A stretch of 64,000 bases of DNA from Streptomyces brevispora (GTDB lineage: Bacteria; Actinomycetota; Actinomycetes; Streptomycetales; Streptomycetaceae), in contig NZ_VIWW01000001.1 of the NCBI RefSeq assembly GCF_007829885.1, positions 4,216,001 through 4,280,000 of the forward strand, written 5' to 3'. Numbering within the stretch: position 1 is the first letter of the stretch; every line of letters begins with the position of its first letter. Positions 1 to 8,295 of the stretch are shown one piece after another. The notes under the pieces are model-generated. The model searched no databases and was not told the DNA's origin. It worked only from the letters and a program-made list of their open reading frames with translations. The translations under genes were made by a program, and so were the position numbers.

Positions 1-236
1 AGGCCCGTGAGGGCCGCGAGCGGATCATCCTCTCCGGCGACGTGCCGTCCCCGGCCAACCCGCCGTCGGGCTGCCGCTTCCGCACCCGCTGCTGGAAGGC
101 TGAGGCCAAGTGCGCCGAGGAGATGCCGCTGCTGGCCATCCCCGAGCGCTTCAAGACCTCGACGACGCCGGCCGCGCACGAGTCGGCCTGCCACTTCGCG
201 GAGGAGAAGGACGTGGTCGGCGCGGCGGCCTCGTAA
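1..236 (+). CDS. Oligopeptide/dipeptide ABC transporter ATP-binding protein, C-terminal fragment (cut by window edge)
   Basis: Only the last 77 codons are present; the frame is open from base 3 and ends with TAA at 234-236. The segment is the C-terminal oligopeptide/dipeptide (oligo_HPY-type) extension of a DppF/OppF ATPase. It contains the cysteine cluster CRFRTRCWKAEAKC, which in this family may bind an Fe-S cluster, and ends with HESACHFAEEK. It closely matches the end of the ATPase at 5244-6512, so it is the last gene of a preceding paralogous operon. In S. coelicolor, as I recall, the bldK operon lies directly upstream of such a second operon, so this could be BldKE; that identification is inference. 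A strong palindromic terminator follows. Confidence 0.9.
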   Translation, partial: AREGRERIILSGDVPSPANPPSGCRFRTRCWKAEAKCAEEMPLLAIPERFKTSTTPAAHESACHFAEEKDVVGAAAS

Positions 237-266
237 CCGTCGCCCCACCGCCCGCCAGGGCAACGG

Positions 267-300
267 AAGGCGCCCGGAACCGATCGGTTCCGGGCGCCTT
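267..300. terminator. Perfect 34-nt palindrome after the first ABC operon
   Basis: Starting 31 bases after the stop codon, 17-base arms (AAGGCGCCCGGAACCGA and following) form an uninterrupted palindrome, followed by a short TTCC tract. It fits a rho-independent-type terminator without a long U tract, as is usual in Streptomyces. Confidence 0.8.
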
Positions 301-637
301 TCCGCGTTCCCGGGAGCTGGGCGTGCAGCGACGTTCTTGTGGACACGGCCGTCGGGAGGCTCGGGTCGACGGCCGACCCGCTCGGTTCCCCCGGGCGGGG
401 GTGTCGGCCTCCGGCCTTCGGGTTCTCGACGGCCTTGTCGAGGGTCGGATGTTTCCGGTGCATCCGGTGATCGTGTCCGATCGCTGATGTGTCCTTCTCG
501 CTGTCCGGGGCGCTCTGCCGTGCGTTCTGCCCTTCGGGTGGTGGGTTGATGCATTTGGTCGCAGCGCGAGTGCACTGATCCTCTTATGGGGTGATATTTG
601 ACTTCACGTAAGGCAGAGCACTATGAGGAGGCACTCC
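301..637 (+). other. Intergenic region before the second peptide-transporter operon
   Basis: About 340 bases without a credible gene; overlapping open frames here have no ribosome-binding site or family resemblance. It must carry the promoter of the operon starting at 638. AT-richer stretches near 547-600 (TTGATG, TTGACT) are possible -35 elements, but no convincing -35/-10 pair can be assigned by eye. Confidence 0.5.
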
Positions 638-2266
638 ATGCGCGGAGCCACAACCGTCAAGTGGGCCGCATGTGCGGTGGCCGTCGCCCTGGCGGCGACT
701 GCCTGCGGCGGAGGGAGCAGCGGTGGTGGCGGTGGCGCCGATGGGATCGTGAGTTCCTCATGGGGCGACCCGCAGAACCCGTTGGAGCCCGCCAACACCA
801 ACGAGGTGCAGGGCGGCAAGGTCCTCGACATGATCTTCCGGGGGCTCAAGAAGTACGACCCGAAGACCGGCGCGGCCTCGAACATGCTCGCCGAGAAGAT
901 CGACTCCACGGACAACCAGAACTTCACGGTCACCGTGAAGGACGGCTGGACCTTCAGCAACGGCGAGAAGATCACCGCGAAGTCGTTCGTGGACGCCTGG
1001 AACTACGGTGCCCTGCTGAAGAACAACCAGAAGAACGCCTACTTCTTCGGTTACATCGACGGATACGACAAGGTCCACCCCGATACCGGCACGGCGTCCG
1101 CGGCCACGCTCTCCGGCCTCAAGCTGGTGAACGACAGGACCTTCTCGGTCAAGCTGTCGCAGAAGTTCTCCCTCTGGCCCGACACCCTCGGCTACCCGGC
1201 CTTCGCCCCGCTGCCCAAGGCCTTCTACACCGACCACGCCGCCTGGGTGTCCAAGCCGATCGGCAACGGCCCGTACACCATCGACAAGTACGCCAAGGGC
1301 TCCTCGATGAGCCTGCGCAAGTGGGACAAGTACCCCGGTGACGACAAGGCGCAGAACGGCGGCATCGACCTCAAGGTCTACACCGACAACAACACCGCCT
1401 ACACCGACCTGACGGCCGGCAACCTCGACCTCGTCGACGACGTGCCCGCCTCGCAGCTCAAGAATGTCAAGGCGGACCTCGGCGACCGCTACATCAACAC
1501 CCCGGCCGGCATCATCCAGACCCTCGCCTTCCCCTTCTACGACAAGGCGTGGGACACCCCCGGCGGGATCAAGGTCCGCCAGGGCCTGTCGATGGCGATC
1601 AACCGCGAGCAGATCACCGACCAGATCTTCCGGAAGACCCGCACCCCGGCCTCCGACTGGACCTCCCCGGTCCTCGGCGCCGACGGCGGCTTCAAGAAGG
1701 GCCTCTGCGGCAAGGAGTGCACCTACGACGCGGCCGAGGCCAAGAAGATGATCCAGGACGGCGGCGGCATCCCGGGCGGTCAGCTCAAGATCTCGTACAA
1801 CGCGGACACCGGCTCGCACAAGGAATGGGTCGACGCCGTCTGCAACAGCATCAACAAGGTGATGGGCAACAACAAGGCGTGCGTGGGCGCCCCGATCGGT
1901 ACCTTCGCCGACTTCCGCAGCCAGGTCTCGCAGCAGAAACTGCACAGCCCCTGGCGCGCGGGCTGGCAGATGGACTACCCGCTGATCCAGAACTTCCTGC
2001 AGCCCGTCTACTACACCAACGCCTCGTCCAACGACGGCAAGTGGAACAACAAGCAGTTCGACGACCTCGTCAACAAGGCCAACGCCGAGTCCGACAAGGC
2101 CAAGGCCGTCTCCACGTTCCAGGACGCGGAGAAGGTCATGGTCGAGCAGATGCCCGTCATCCCGCTCTGGTACCAGAACGGCAGCGCCGGCTACTCGGAC
2201 AGGGTCACCAACGTGTCGTTGAACCAGTTCAGCGTCCCGGTGTACGAGCAGATCAAGGTCAAGTGA
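638..2266 (+). CDS. Oligopeptide/dipeptide ABC transporter substrate-binding lipoprotein
   Basis: Extracellular solute-binding protein family 5 (542 aa), which captures peptides outside the membrane for the permeases downstream. The ATG at 638 is preferred over the one at 623 because GAGGAG lies 7 bases before it. The N-terminus is a lipoprotein signal (MRGATTVKWAAC... AATAC) with the lipidated Cys at residue 23, then a Gly/Ser linker. The body has family features such as DGWTFSNGEKITAKSFVDAW (near residue 95) and a C-terminal region ending PVIPLWYQNG. It is first in an operon binding protein-permease-permease-ATPase-ATPase. Similar to a BldKB-type or SCO5117-type protein by position (recollection); the exact peptide ligand is unknown. 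Confidence 0.93.
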   Translation: MRGATTVKWAACAVAVALAATACGGGSSGGGGGADGIVSSSWGDPQNPLEPANTNEVQGGKVLDMIFRGLKKYDPKTGAASNMLAEKIDSTDNQNFTVTVKDGWTFSNGEKITAKSFVDAWNYGALLKNNQKNAYFFGYIDGYDKVHPDTGTASAATLSGLKLVNDRTFSVKLSQKFSLWPDTLGYPAFAPLPKAFYTDHAAWVSKPIGNGPYTIDKYAKGSSMSLRKWDKYPGDDKAQNGGIDLKVYTDNNTAYTDLTAGNLDLVDDVPASQLKNVKADLGDRYINTPAGIIQTLAFPFYDKAWDTPGGIKVRQGLSMAINREQITDQIFRKTRTPASDWTSPVLGADGGFKKGLCGKECTYDAAEAKKMIQDGGGIPGGQLKISYNADTGSHKEWVDAVCNSINKVMGNNKACVGAPIGTFADFRSQVSQQKLHSPWRAGWQMDYPLIQNFLQPVYYTNASSNDGKWNNKQFDDLVNKANAESDKAKAVSTFQDAEKVMVEQMPVIPLWYQNGSAGYSDRVTNVSLNQFSVPVYEQIKVK

Positions 2267-2372
2267 CCGGCTGAGGCCGGGCGGCCGGTGCGCTCCCAGC
2301 ACCGGCCGCCCGGCTTCCCCGTCCCCGGCCACCGATGACTCCTCAGCCAACCCGAGACCCCCGGAGCCCTTC

Positions 2373-3296
2373 ATGGGACGTTATGTGATCCGGCGGCTGC
2401 TGCAGATGATCCCGGTCTTCTTCGGCACCACGCTGTTGATCTTCCTCATGGTGAACGTGATGGGTGACCCCATCGCGGGTCTCTGCGGCGACCGCCAGTG
2501 CGACCCGGCCACCGCCGCCCAACTCCGTTCGGAATTCGGCCTCGACAAGCCGGTGTGGCAGCAATACCTCACCTACATGGGCAACGTCTTCACCGGCGAC
2601 TTCGGCACCGCGTTCAACGGGCAGAAGGTCACCGAGCTGATGGGCACGGCCTTCCCCATCACCATCCGCCTCACCCTCGTGGCGCTCTTCTTCGAGATCG
2701 TCATCGGCATCAGCCTCGGTGTCGTGACCGGACTGCGCCGCGGCCGCCCCGTCGACACCACCGTGCTGATCCTGACCCTGGTCGTCATCTCCATCCCGAC
2801 CTTCGTCACCGGTCTGCTGCTCCAGCTCCTGCTCGGCGTGCAGTGGGGCATCATCAAACCGTCGGTCTCCTCGGAGGCCCCGATCAACGAGCTGATCATC
2901 CCGGGGCTCGTGGTCGCCTCCGTGTCACTGGCCTACGTCACCCGGCTCACCCGGACCTCGATCGCGGAGAACGCCCGCGCCGACTACGTCCGTACGGCGG
3001 TCGCCAAGGGACTGCCCGGCCGCCGGGTGATCATCCGGCACCTGCTGCGCAACTCGCTGATCCCCGTCGTCACCTTCATCGGCACGGACGTGGGCGCCCT
3101 GATGGGCGGGGCGATCGTCACGGAGCGGATCTTCAACATCCACGGCGTCGGCTACCAGCTCTACCAGGGCATCCTGCGCCAGAACTCGCAGACCGTCGTC
3201 GGGTTCGTCACCGTCCTGGTCCTCGTCTTCCTGGCGGCGAACCTGATCGTCGACCTGCTGTACGCCGTACTCGACCCGAGGATCCGCTATGCCTGA
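2373..3296 (+). CDS. Peptide ABC transporter permease, DppB/OppB type
   Basis: Inner-membrane permease of 307 aa. It begins MGRYVIRRLLQMIPVFFG, the typical OppB/DppB start with the first helix, and has five further hydrophobic segments. The cytoplasmic EAA loop is seen as RADYVRTAVAKGLPGRRVI (near residues 203-221), which contacts the ATPases. The DPRIRYA ending is characteristic. It follows the binding-protein gene after about 106 bases and overlaps the next permease gene by 8 bases, so the two are translationally coupled. Confidence 0.94.
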   Translation: MGRYVIRRLLQMIPVFFGTTLLIFLMVNVMGDPIAGLCGDRQCDPATAAQLRSEFGLDKPVWQQYLTYMGNVFTGDFGTAFNGQKVTELMGTAFPITIRLTLVALFFEIVIGISLGVVTGLRRGRPVDTTVLILTLVVISIPTFVTGLLLQLLLGVQWGIIKPSVSSEAPINELIIPGLVVASVSLAYVTRLTRTSIAENARADYVRTAVAKGLPGRRVIIRHLLRNSLIPVVTFIGTDVGALMGGAIVTERIFNIHGVGYQLYQGILRQNSQTVVGFVTVLVLVFLAANLIVDLLYAVLDPRIRYA

Positions 3297-4263
3297 GCAG
3301 ACACCGGACGAGGCGATCTCGGCGGCCGGAGCCGGCGGAGCGATGGATCTCGCACTGGAAGAGGGCACCACCCTGGAGAAGACCCCCGGCGGCCCCGAGG
3401 GCACGGGTCCGGGCACCAAGCCGCAGAGTCTGTGGTCCGACGCCTGGCACGATCTGCGCCGCAACCCCGTCTTCATCATCTCCGCGCTGATCATCCTCTT
3501 CCTGGTCGTCATCTCGATCTGGCCGCAGCTCATCGCGTCCGGCGACCCGCTCGACTGCGACCTCGGCAAGTCCCAGCAGGGCTCCCAGCCGGGCCACCCC
3601 TTCGGGTACGACGGACAGGGCTGCGACGTCTACACGCGTGTCGTGTACGGCGCCCGCAACTCCGTGACCGTGGGCATCTGCTCCACCATCGGCGTCTCCC
3701 TGATCGGCAGCATCCTCGGCGGCCTCGCCGGCTTCTTCGGCAGCTGGTGGGACGCGATCCTGTCCCGGCTCACCGACGTCTTCTTCGGCATCCCGGTCGT
3801 CCTCGGCGGCCTGGTCTTCCTCTCCGTGGTGACCAGCTCCACCGTCTGGCCGGTGATCGGCTTCATCGTGCTGCTGGGCTGGCCGCAGATCGCCCGCATC
3901 GCCCGCGGCTCCGTCATCACCGCCAAGCACAACGACTACGTCCAGGCGGCCCGGGCACTCGGCGCCTCCAACGGGCGGATGATGCTCCGCCACATCGCAC
4001 CCAACGCCATCGCCCCGGTGATCGTCGTCGCCACCATCGCGCTCGGCACGTACATCTCCCTGGAGGCGACCCTGTCGTTCCTCGGCGTCGGCCTGAAGCC
4101 ACCGGCCGTCTCCTGGGGCATCGACATCTCCGCCGCGTCCCAGTACATCCGCAACGCCCCGCACATGCTCCTCTGGCCGGCCGGCGCGCTGGCGGTCACC
4201 GTGCTCGCGTTCATCATGCTCGGCGACGCGGTGCGCGACGCCCTCGACCCCAAGCTGCGCTGA
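3289..4263 (+). CDS. Peptide ABC transporter permease, DppC/OppC type
   Basis: Second membrane subunit (324 aa) pairing with the DppB-like permease. A soluble N-terminal stretch of about 50 residues precedes the first helix (NPVFIISALIILFLVVISI). The EAA loop reads NDYVQAARALGASNGRMML (around residue 215) and the C-terminus ends GDAVRDALDPKLR, both typical of OppC. The region CDLGKSQQGSQPGHPFGYDGQGCD is the usual periplasmic insertion with the G-x-D segment. Its ATG lies inside the end of the upstream gene, and GAGGAG for the next gene overlaps its stop codon. Confidence 0.94.
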   Translation: MPEQTPDEAISAAGAGGAMDLALEEGTTLEKTPGGPEGTGPGTKPQSLWSDAWHDLRRNPVFIISALIILFLVVISIWPQLIASGDPLDCDLGKSQQGSQPGHPFGYDGQGCDVYTRVVYGARNSVTVGICSTIGVSLIGSILGGLAGFFGSWWDAILSRLTDVFFGIPVVLGGLVFLSVVTSSTVWPVIGFIVLLGWPQIARIARGSVITAKHNDYVQAARALGASNGRMMLRHIAPNAIAPVIVVATIALGTYISLEATLSFLGVGLKPPAVSWGIDISAASQYIRNAPHMLLWPAGALAVTVLAFIMLGDAVRDALDPKLR

Positions 4264-4276
4264 GGAGTCCGCCGCC

Positions 4277-5254
4277 ATGTTGCTCGAAGTACGCGATCTG
4301 CACGTGGAGTTCCACACCCGGGACGGGGTCGCCAAGGCCGTCAACGGGGTCAACTACTCGGTGTCCGAGGGCGAGACGCTCGCCGTGCTCGGCGAGTCCG
4401 GCTCCGGCAAGTCGGTCACCGCACAGGCCATCATGGGCATCCTCGACATGCCGCCGGGAAGGATCAGCGGCGGCGAGATCCTCTTCAAGGACCGCGACCT
4501 GCTGAAGCTCAAGAAGGAGGAGCGCCGGAAGATCCGCGGCCGGGAGATGGCCATGATCTTCCAGGACGCGCTCTCCTCCCTCAACCCCGTACTGACGGTG
4601 GGCGAGCAGCTCGGCGAGATGTTCGTGGTGCACCGGGGCCTGTCCCGCAAGGCCGCGAAGGCCAGGGCCGTCGAGCTGATGGACCGGGTCCGGATCCCGG
4701 CCGCCAAGGAACGCGTCGGCAACTACCCGCACCAGTTCTCCGGCGGCATGCGCCAGCGCATCATGATCGCCATGGCGCTGGCCCTGGAACCCTCACTGAT
4801 CATCGCGGACGAGCCCACCACCGCCCTCGACGTCACCGTCCAGGCCCAGGTCATGGACCTGCTCGCGGAGCTCCAGCGCGAACTGAACATGGGCCTGATC
4901 CTGATCACCCACGACCTGGGCGTCGTCGCCGACGTCGCCGACAAGATCGCCGTGATGTACGCGGGGCGCATCGTCGAGACCTCACCGGTCCACGACATCT
5001 ACAAGGCGCCCGCACACCCGTACACCAAGGGCCTGCTCCGCTCGATCCCGCGCCTGGACCAGAAGGGCCAGGAGCTCTACGCGATCAAGGGGCTGCCGCC
5101 CAACCTGCTGCACATCCCGGCCGGCTGCGCCTTCAACCCGCGCTGCCCGATGGCCCAGGACGTCTGCCGCACCGACGTACCGCCGTTGTTCGACGTGGCC
5201 GAGAACCGTCAGAGCGCCTGCTACTTCTGGAAGGAGACGCTCGATGAACGCTGA
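4277..5254 (+). CDS. Peptide ABC transporter ATP-binding protein, DppD/OppD type
   Basis: Cytoplasmic ATPase of 325 aa that energises peptide import. Visible motifs: Walker A GESGSGKS (about residues 39-46), signature FSGGMRQR, Walker B LIIADEPTTALD and switch His in LITHDLG. The C-terminal peptide-transporter extension carries CAFNPRCPMAQDVC. TGAGGAG about 9 bases upstream is the ribosome-binding site. The end overlaps the next ATPase gene by 11 bases. Confidence 0.95.
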   Translation: MLLEVRDLHVEFHTRDGVAKAVNGVNYSVSEGETLAVLGESGSGKSVTAQAIMGILDMPPGRISGGEILFKDRDLLKLKKEERRKIRGREMAMIFQDALSSLNPVLTVGEQLGEMFVVHRGLSRKAAKARAVELMDRVRIPAAKERVGNYPHQFSGGMRQRIMIAMALALEPSLIIADEPTTALDVTVQAQVMDLLAELQRELNMGLILITHDLGVVADVADKIAVMYAGRIVETSPVHDIYKAPAHPYTKGLLRSIPRLDQKGQELYAIKGLPPNLLHIPAGCAFNPRCPMAQDVCRTDVPPLFDVAENRQSACYFWKETLDER

Positions 5255-6512
5255 TCACTCGGGGCGCGGGGAAGCGCGCGAAGAGGGCGGGGCGGCACGC
5301 CACCCGCTCGCCACATCACGGGAGACGACGGGCGCCCGGACGGGCGGCGAACCCATCCTGGAGGTACGCGACCTCGTCAAGCACTACCCGCTGACCCAGG
5401 GCATCGTGATCAAGAAGCAGATCGGGGCCGTCAAGGCGGTCGACGGGGTCTCCTTCGACCTGGCGGCGGGCGAGACCCTCGGCATCGTGGGCGAGTCCGG
5501 CTGCGGCAAGTCGACCGTCGCCCGGCTGCTGGTGCACCTGGAGGAGCCGACGGCCGGAGCGATCCGGTACAAGGGCGAGGACATCACCAAACTCTCCGGC
5601 CGCGCCCTGAAGGCGGTGCGCCGCAACATCCAGATGGTGTTCCAGGACCCGTACACCTCCCTCAACCCCCGGATGACGGTGGGCGACATCATCGGGGAGC
5701 CGTACGAGATCCACCCCGAGGTGGCCCCGAAGGGCGAGCGGCGCCGCAAGGTGCAGGACCTGCTCGACGTCGTCGGCCTCAACCCGGAGTACATCAACCG
5801 CTATCCGCACCAGTTCTCCGGCGGTCAGCGCCAGCGCATCGGCATCGCCCGCGGCCTCGCGCTCAACCCCGAGATCATCGTCGCCGACGAACCGGTCTCG
5901 GCCCTCGACGTCTCCGTCCAGGCACAGGTCGTCAACCTGCTGGACCGGCTCCAGTCGGAGTTCAGCCTGAGTTACGTCTTCATCGCCCACGACCTGTCGA
6001 TCGTCCGGCACATCTCCGACCGGGTCGGCGTCATGTACCTGGGCCGGTTCGCCGAGATCGGCACGGACGAGGAGATCTACGAGCACCCCACGCACCCGTA
6101 CACCCAGGCGCTGCTCTCCGCCGTGCCGCTGCCCGACCCGATGGCGCGTGAGTACCGCGAGCGGATCATCCTGCACGGTGATGTGCCCTCACCCGCCAAC
6201 CCGCCCTCCGGCTGCCGCTTCCGTACCCGCTGCTGGAAGGCGCAGGAGAGGTGCGAGCTGGAGGTGCCGCTGCTGGCCGTCCCGGCGGTCTTCCGGCTGA
6301 CGGACACCCCGGCCAGGCACGATTCGGCCTGTCACTTCGCGGAGGAGAAGCGCGTGGTGCCGCCGGAGGGGACGCTGGAGCCGGTACGGGGGGAGAGCGG
6401 GCCCGGTCCGGACGTGGAGAAGGTGCACAAGGAGGACCGCAGGCCGCCGTCGCCGGAGCCGCCGGGCGGGGACGAAGAGCCGCCGCCCGCCGGCAGCAGC
6501 CGGGTCGGCTGA
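5244..6512 (+). CDS. Peptide ABC transporter ATP-binding protein, DppF/OppF type
   Basis: Second ATPase of the operon (422 aa), expected to pair with the DppD-like subunit. Motifs: Walker A GESGCGKST, signature FSGGQRQRIG, Walker B IIVADEPVSALD and the C-terminal cysteine cluster CRFRTRCWKAQERC. It is longer than usual (typically 320-350 aa). About 30 polar residues precede the ATPase fold, and about 60 Pro/Glu/Arg-rich residues (EPPGGDEEPPPAGSS) follow the normal HFAEEK end. Its C-terminal core nearly repeats the fragment at the left window edge, which points to operon duplication. Confidence 0.94.
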   Translation: MNADHSGRGEAREEGGAARHPLATSRETTGARTGGEPILEVRDLVKHYPLTQGIVIKKQIGAVKAVDGVSFDLAAGETLGIVGESGCGKSTVARLLVHLEEPTAGAIRYKGEDITKLSGRALKAVRRNIQMVFQDPYTSLNPRMTVGDIIGEPYEIHPEVAPKGERRRKVQDLLDVVGLNPEYINRYPHQFSGGQRQRIGIARGLALNPEIIVADEPVSALDVSVQAQVVNLLDRLQSEFSLSYVFIAHDLSIVRHISDRVGVMYLGRFAEIGTDEEIYEHPTHPYTQALLSAVPLPDPMAREYRERIILHGDVPSPANPPSGCRFRTRCWKAQERCELEVPLLAVPAVFRLTDTPARHDSACHFAEEKRVVPPEGTLEPVRGESGPGPDVEKVHKEDRRPPSPEPPGGDEEPPPAGSSRVG

Positions 6513-6523
6513 CCCCGGTACGC

Positions 6524-6563
6524 GCAGGGGGCTCCGCCGCATCGATGCGGCGGAGCCCCCTGC
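6524..6563. terminator. Perfect 40-nt palindrome between convergent peptide-transporter operons
   Basis: Twenty-base arms beginning GCAGGGGGCTCCGCCGCATC form an exact palindrome lying 11 bases after the stop of the plus-strand operon and 17 bases before the stop of the minus-strand operon. It can serve as terminator for both directions. Confidence 0.85.
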
Positions 6564-6580
6564 AAGGTGGCTTGCTACTG

Positions 6581-8281
6581 CTACTTCTGCCAGCCGATCA
6601 GCTCGGGCGGGCCCATGACGCCGTAGTGGCCGTAGAACTGGGCCGCCCCGTAGTTGGCGAGGCCCTTCTTGACGGCCCAGATGGTGGGGCCGTTGTGGAT
6701 CGGCATGATGCCGTAGGTCCCCATGGCTTCCAGCTCGGCCTTGTTGCCCGCGTCGAGCTGCTCGTCCAGGGTCGGCAGGTTGGTGACGGCCTTGGTCGCC
6801 TTGTCCATGCTCTTCGGCACCGAGCGCGAGACGTTGAGAGTGGAGTCGGAGCAGTACATCTGGCAGATGTAGAGCATTCCGTTCGGGTCGCTCGAGATGA
6901 AGCCCATCCCGAAGATGTCGAAGGAGCGCTCGGTGAACACCTTGTTGAAGTCGGCGGAGGGGTGCGCCTTGATCTCCAGCTTGATGCCGATGTCCTTCAT
7001 CATCTGGGCGATGGCGGTGGCACGGGCCTTGACGGTGGAGCTGTCACCGATGGTGGGGAAGGTCAGTTCCAGCTTCTTGCCGTCCTTGGCACGGACACCG
7101 TCCGAGCCGACCTTCCAGCCTGCGGCATCCAGATCCTTCTTCGCGGTGGCGGCATCGAACTTCACGAGCTTGCCGAAGTTGTCCGCGTACCCCTTCTGGA
7201 AGGGGAAGAGAGTGAAGGATCCGGGCAGGGGCTCGGTGTAGCCAAGCCCCTGGAACGTGATCTTCGCGAGCTGGGAACGGTCGATTCCCTCCATCAGGGC
7301 CTTGCGCACCGCCGGGTCCTTCAACTGCGGCGAGGTGCTGTTGAAGACCAGGAGGTTGTTGGAGGTGGTCGTGCCGCGGCGAAGCTCGGTCCCCTTCACC
7401 CCCTTCACCTGGTTGAGCTCCTCGGCGTTGGCCGCCTGAACCCCGTCGATCTGGCCGTTCTTGAAGGCGTTGATGCTGGCGCTGGACTCCATCTGCACGA
7501 AGGTGAACTCGTCCAGATGCGGCGCGGCGCCCCACCACTTGGGGTTGGGCTTGTAGGAGACGGTGCCGCCCTTGGCGTCGAACTTGGAGATGGTGTACGG
7601 GCCGGCACCCCACTCCGGGTGGGGGTTGCTCACGTAGGCCTTGTTGAAGGCGCTGGCCTTGGCGATGTGCGGGTTGACGAGGTTGTAGAAGAGGGACTTC
7701 CAGTACACGAACGGGCCGTCGAAGGTCACGATCGCCTGCTTGGCGTCCTTGCCCTTCTTGACCGAGGTGATGCTGGAGTAGCCGTCGGTGGAGCTGACGT
7801 CGTACTCCTTGTTCTTCCCGTTCTGCGCGCTCCAGGTGTCCCGGAACGCCGTCCAGTCGATCTCCTGGCCGTCGTTCCACTTGGCCTTCGGGTTGATGTC
7901 GTACGTGACCTGGGTCTTACCGTCCACCGTCGCCTGCTTGACGTCGGTGAGGTAGTCCTCGTTGTAGGTGACGTTGCCCTTGGGGTCGTTGAAGGACAGC
8001 TGCGGCTGGTAGAACCAGGCGATCTTCGACGTGTACAGCGATGCGTTGCCGTTCGCCGGGTTGAGCTGATCGGGAATCTCCACGATGGGAAGAGTCAGCT
8101 TGCCCCCCTGCTTCAGGTTGCTCGCGGGCTGGGGGTTGTACGACGTCAGCACCTCGTTCTCCGAGGTGGCGCCCTTGGACTTCTTCTGGCCGGAGTTGTC
8201 GGTGTCACCACCGCTGCACCCGGTGAGAACGAGGGAAGCGGCGGCGGCGAACGCCAGCCCGCTGAGAGCGATTCTTCTCAT
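6581..8281 (-). CDS. Peptide ABC transporter substrate-binding lipoprotein (inverted operon)
   Basis: Family 5 solute-binding lipoprotein, 566 aa. The N-terminus MRRIALSGLAFAAAASLVL ends in the lipobox LTGC (Cys at about 22), followed by a Ser/Gly/Lys linker. Family features include LYTSKIAWFYQPQLSF, AKWNDGQEIDWTAFRDTW and GAGPYTISKFD. It is the last gene of the minus-strand operon, 14 bases after the fused ATPase, whereas the plus-strand operon has its binding protein first. The sequence is clearly diverged from the binding protein at 638-2266, so the two systems probably differ in ligand. Confidence 0.93.
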   Translation of the reverse strand: MRRIALSGLAFAAAASLVLTGCSGGDTDNSGQKKSKGATSENEVLTSYNPQPASNLKQGGKLTLPIVEIPDQLNPANGNASLYTSKIAWFYQPQLSFNDPKGNVTYNEDYLTDVKQATVDGKTQVTYDINPKAKWNDGQEIDWTAFRDTWSAQNGKNKEYDVSSTDGYSSITSVKKGKDAKQAIVTFDGPFVYWKSLFYNLVNPHIAKASAFNKAYVSNPHPEWGAGPYTISKFDAKGGTVSYKPNPKWWGAAPHLDEFTFVQMESSASINAFKNGQIDGVQAANAEELNQVKGVKGTELRRGTTTSNNLLVFNSTSPQLKDPAVRKALMEGIDRSQLAKITFQGLGYTEPLPGSFTLFPFQKGYADNFGKLVKFDAATAKKDLDAAGWKVGSDGVRAKDGKKLELTFPTIGDSSTVKARATAIAQMMKDIGIKLEIKAHPSADFNKVFTERSFDIFGMGFISSDPNGMLYICQMYCSDSTLNVSRSVPKSMDKATKAVTNLPTLDEQLDAGNKAELEAMGTYGIMPIHNGPTIWAVKKGLANYGAAQFYGHYGVMGPPELIGWQK

Positions 8282-8295
8282 GACAGCCTTTCAGC

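Noticed and set aside
1..6512. Assembly error, since the ATPase end at 1-236 nearly repeats that at 6140-6350
   Set aside because: The two differ at many positions and are followed by different sequences, so they are true paralogues.
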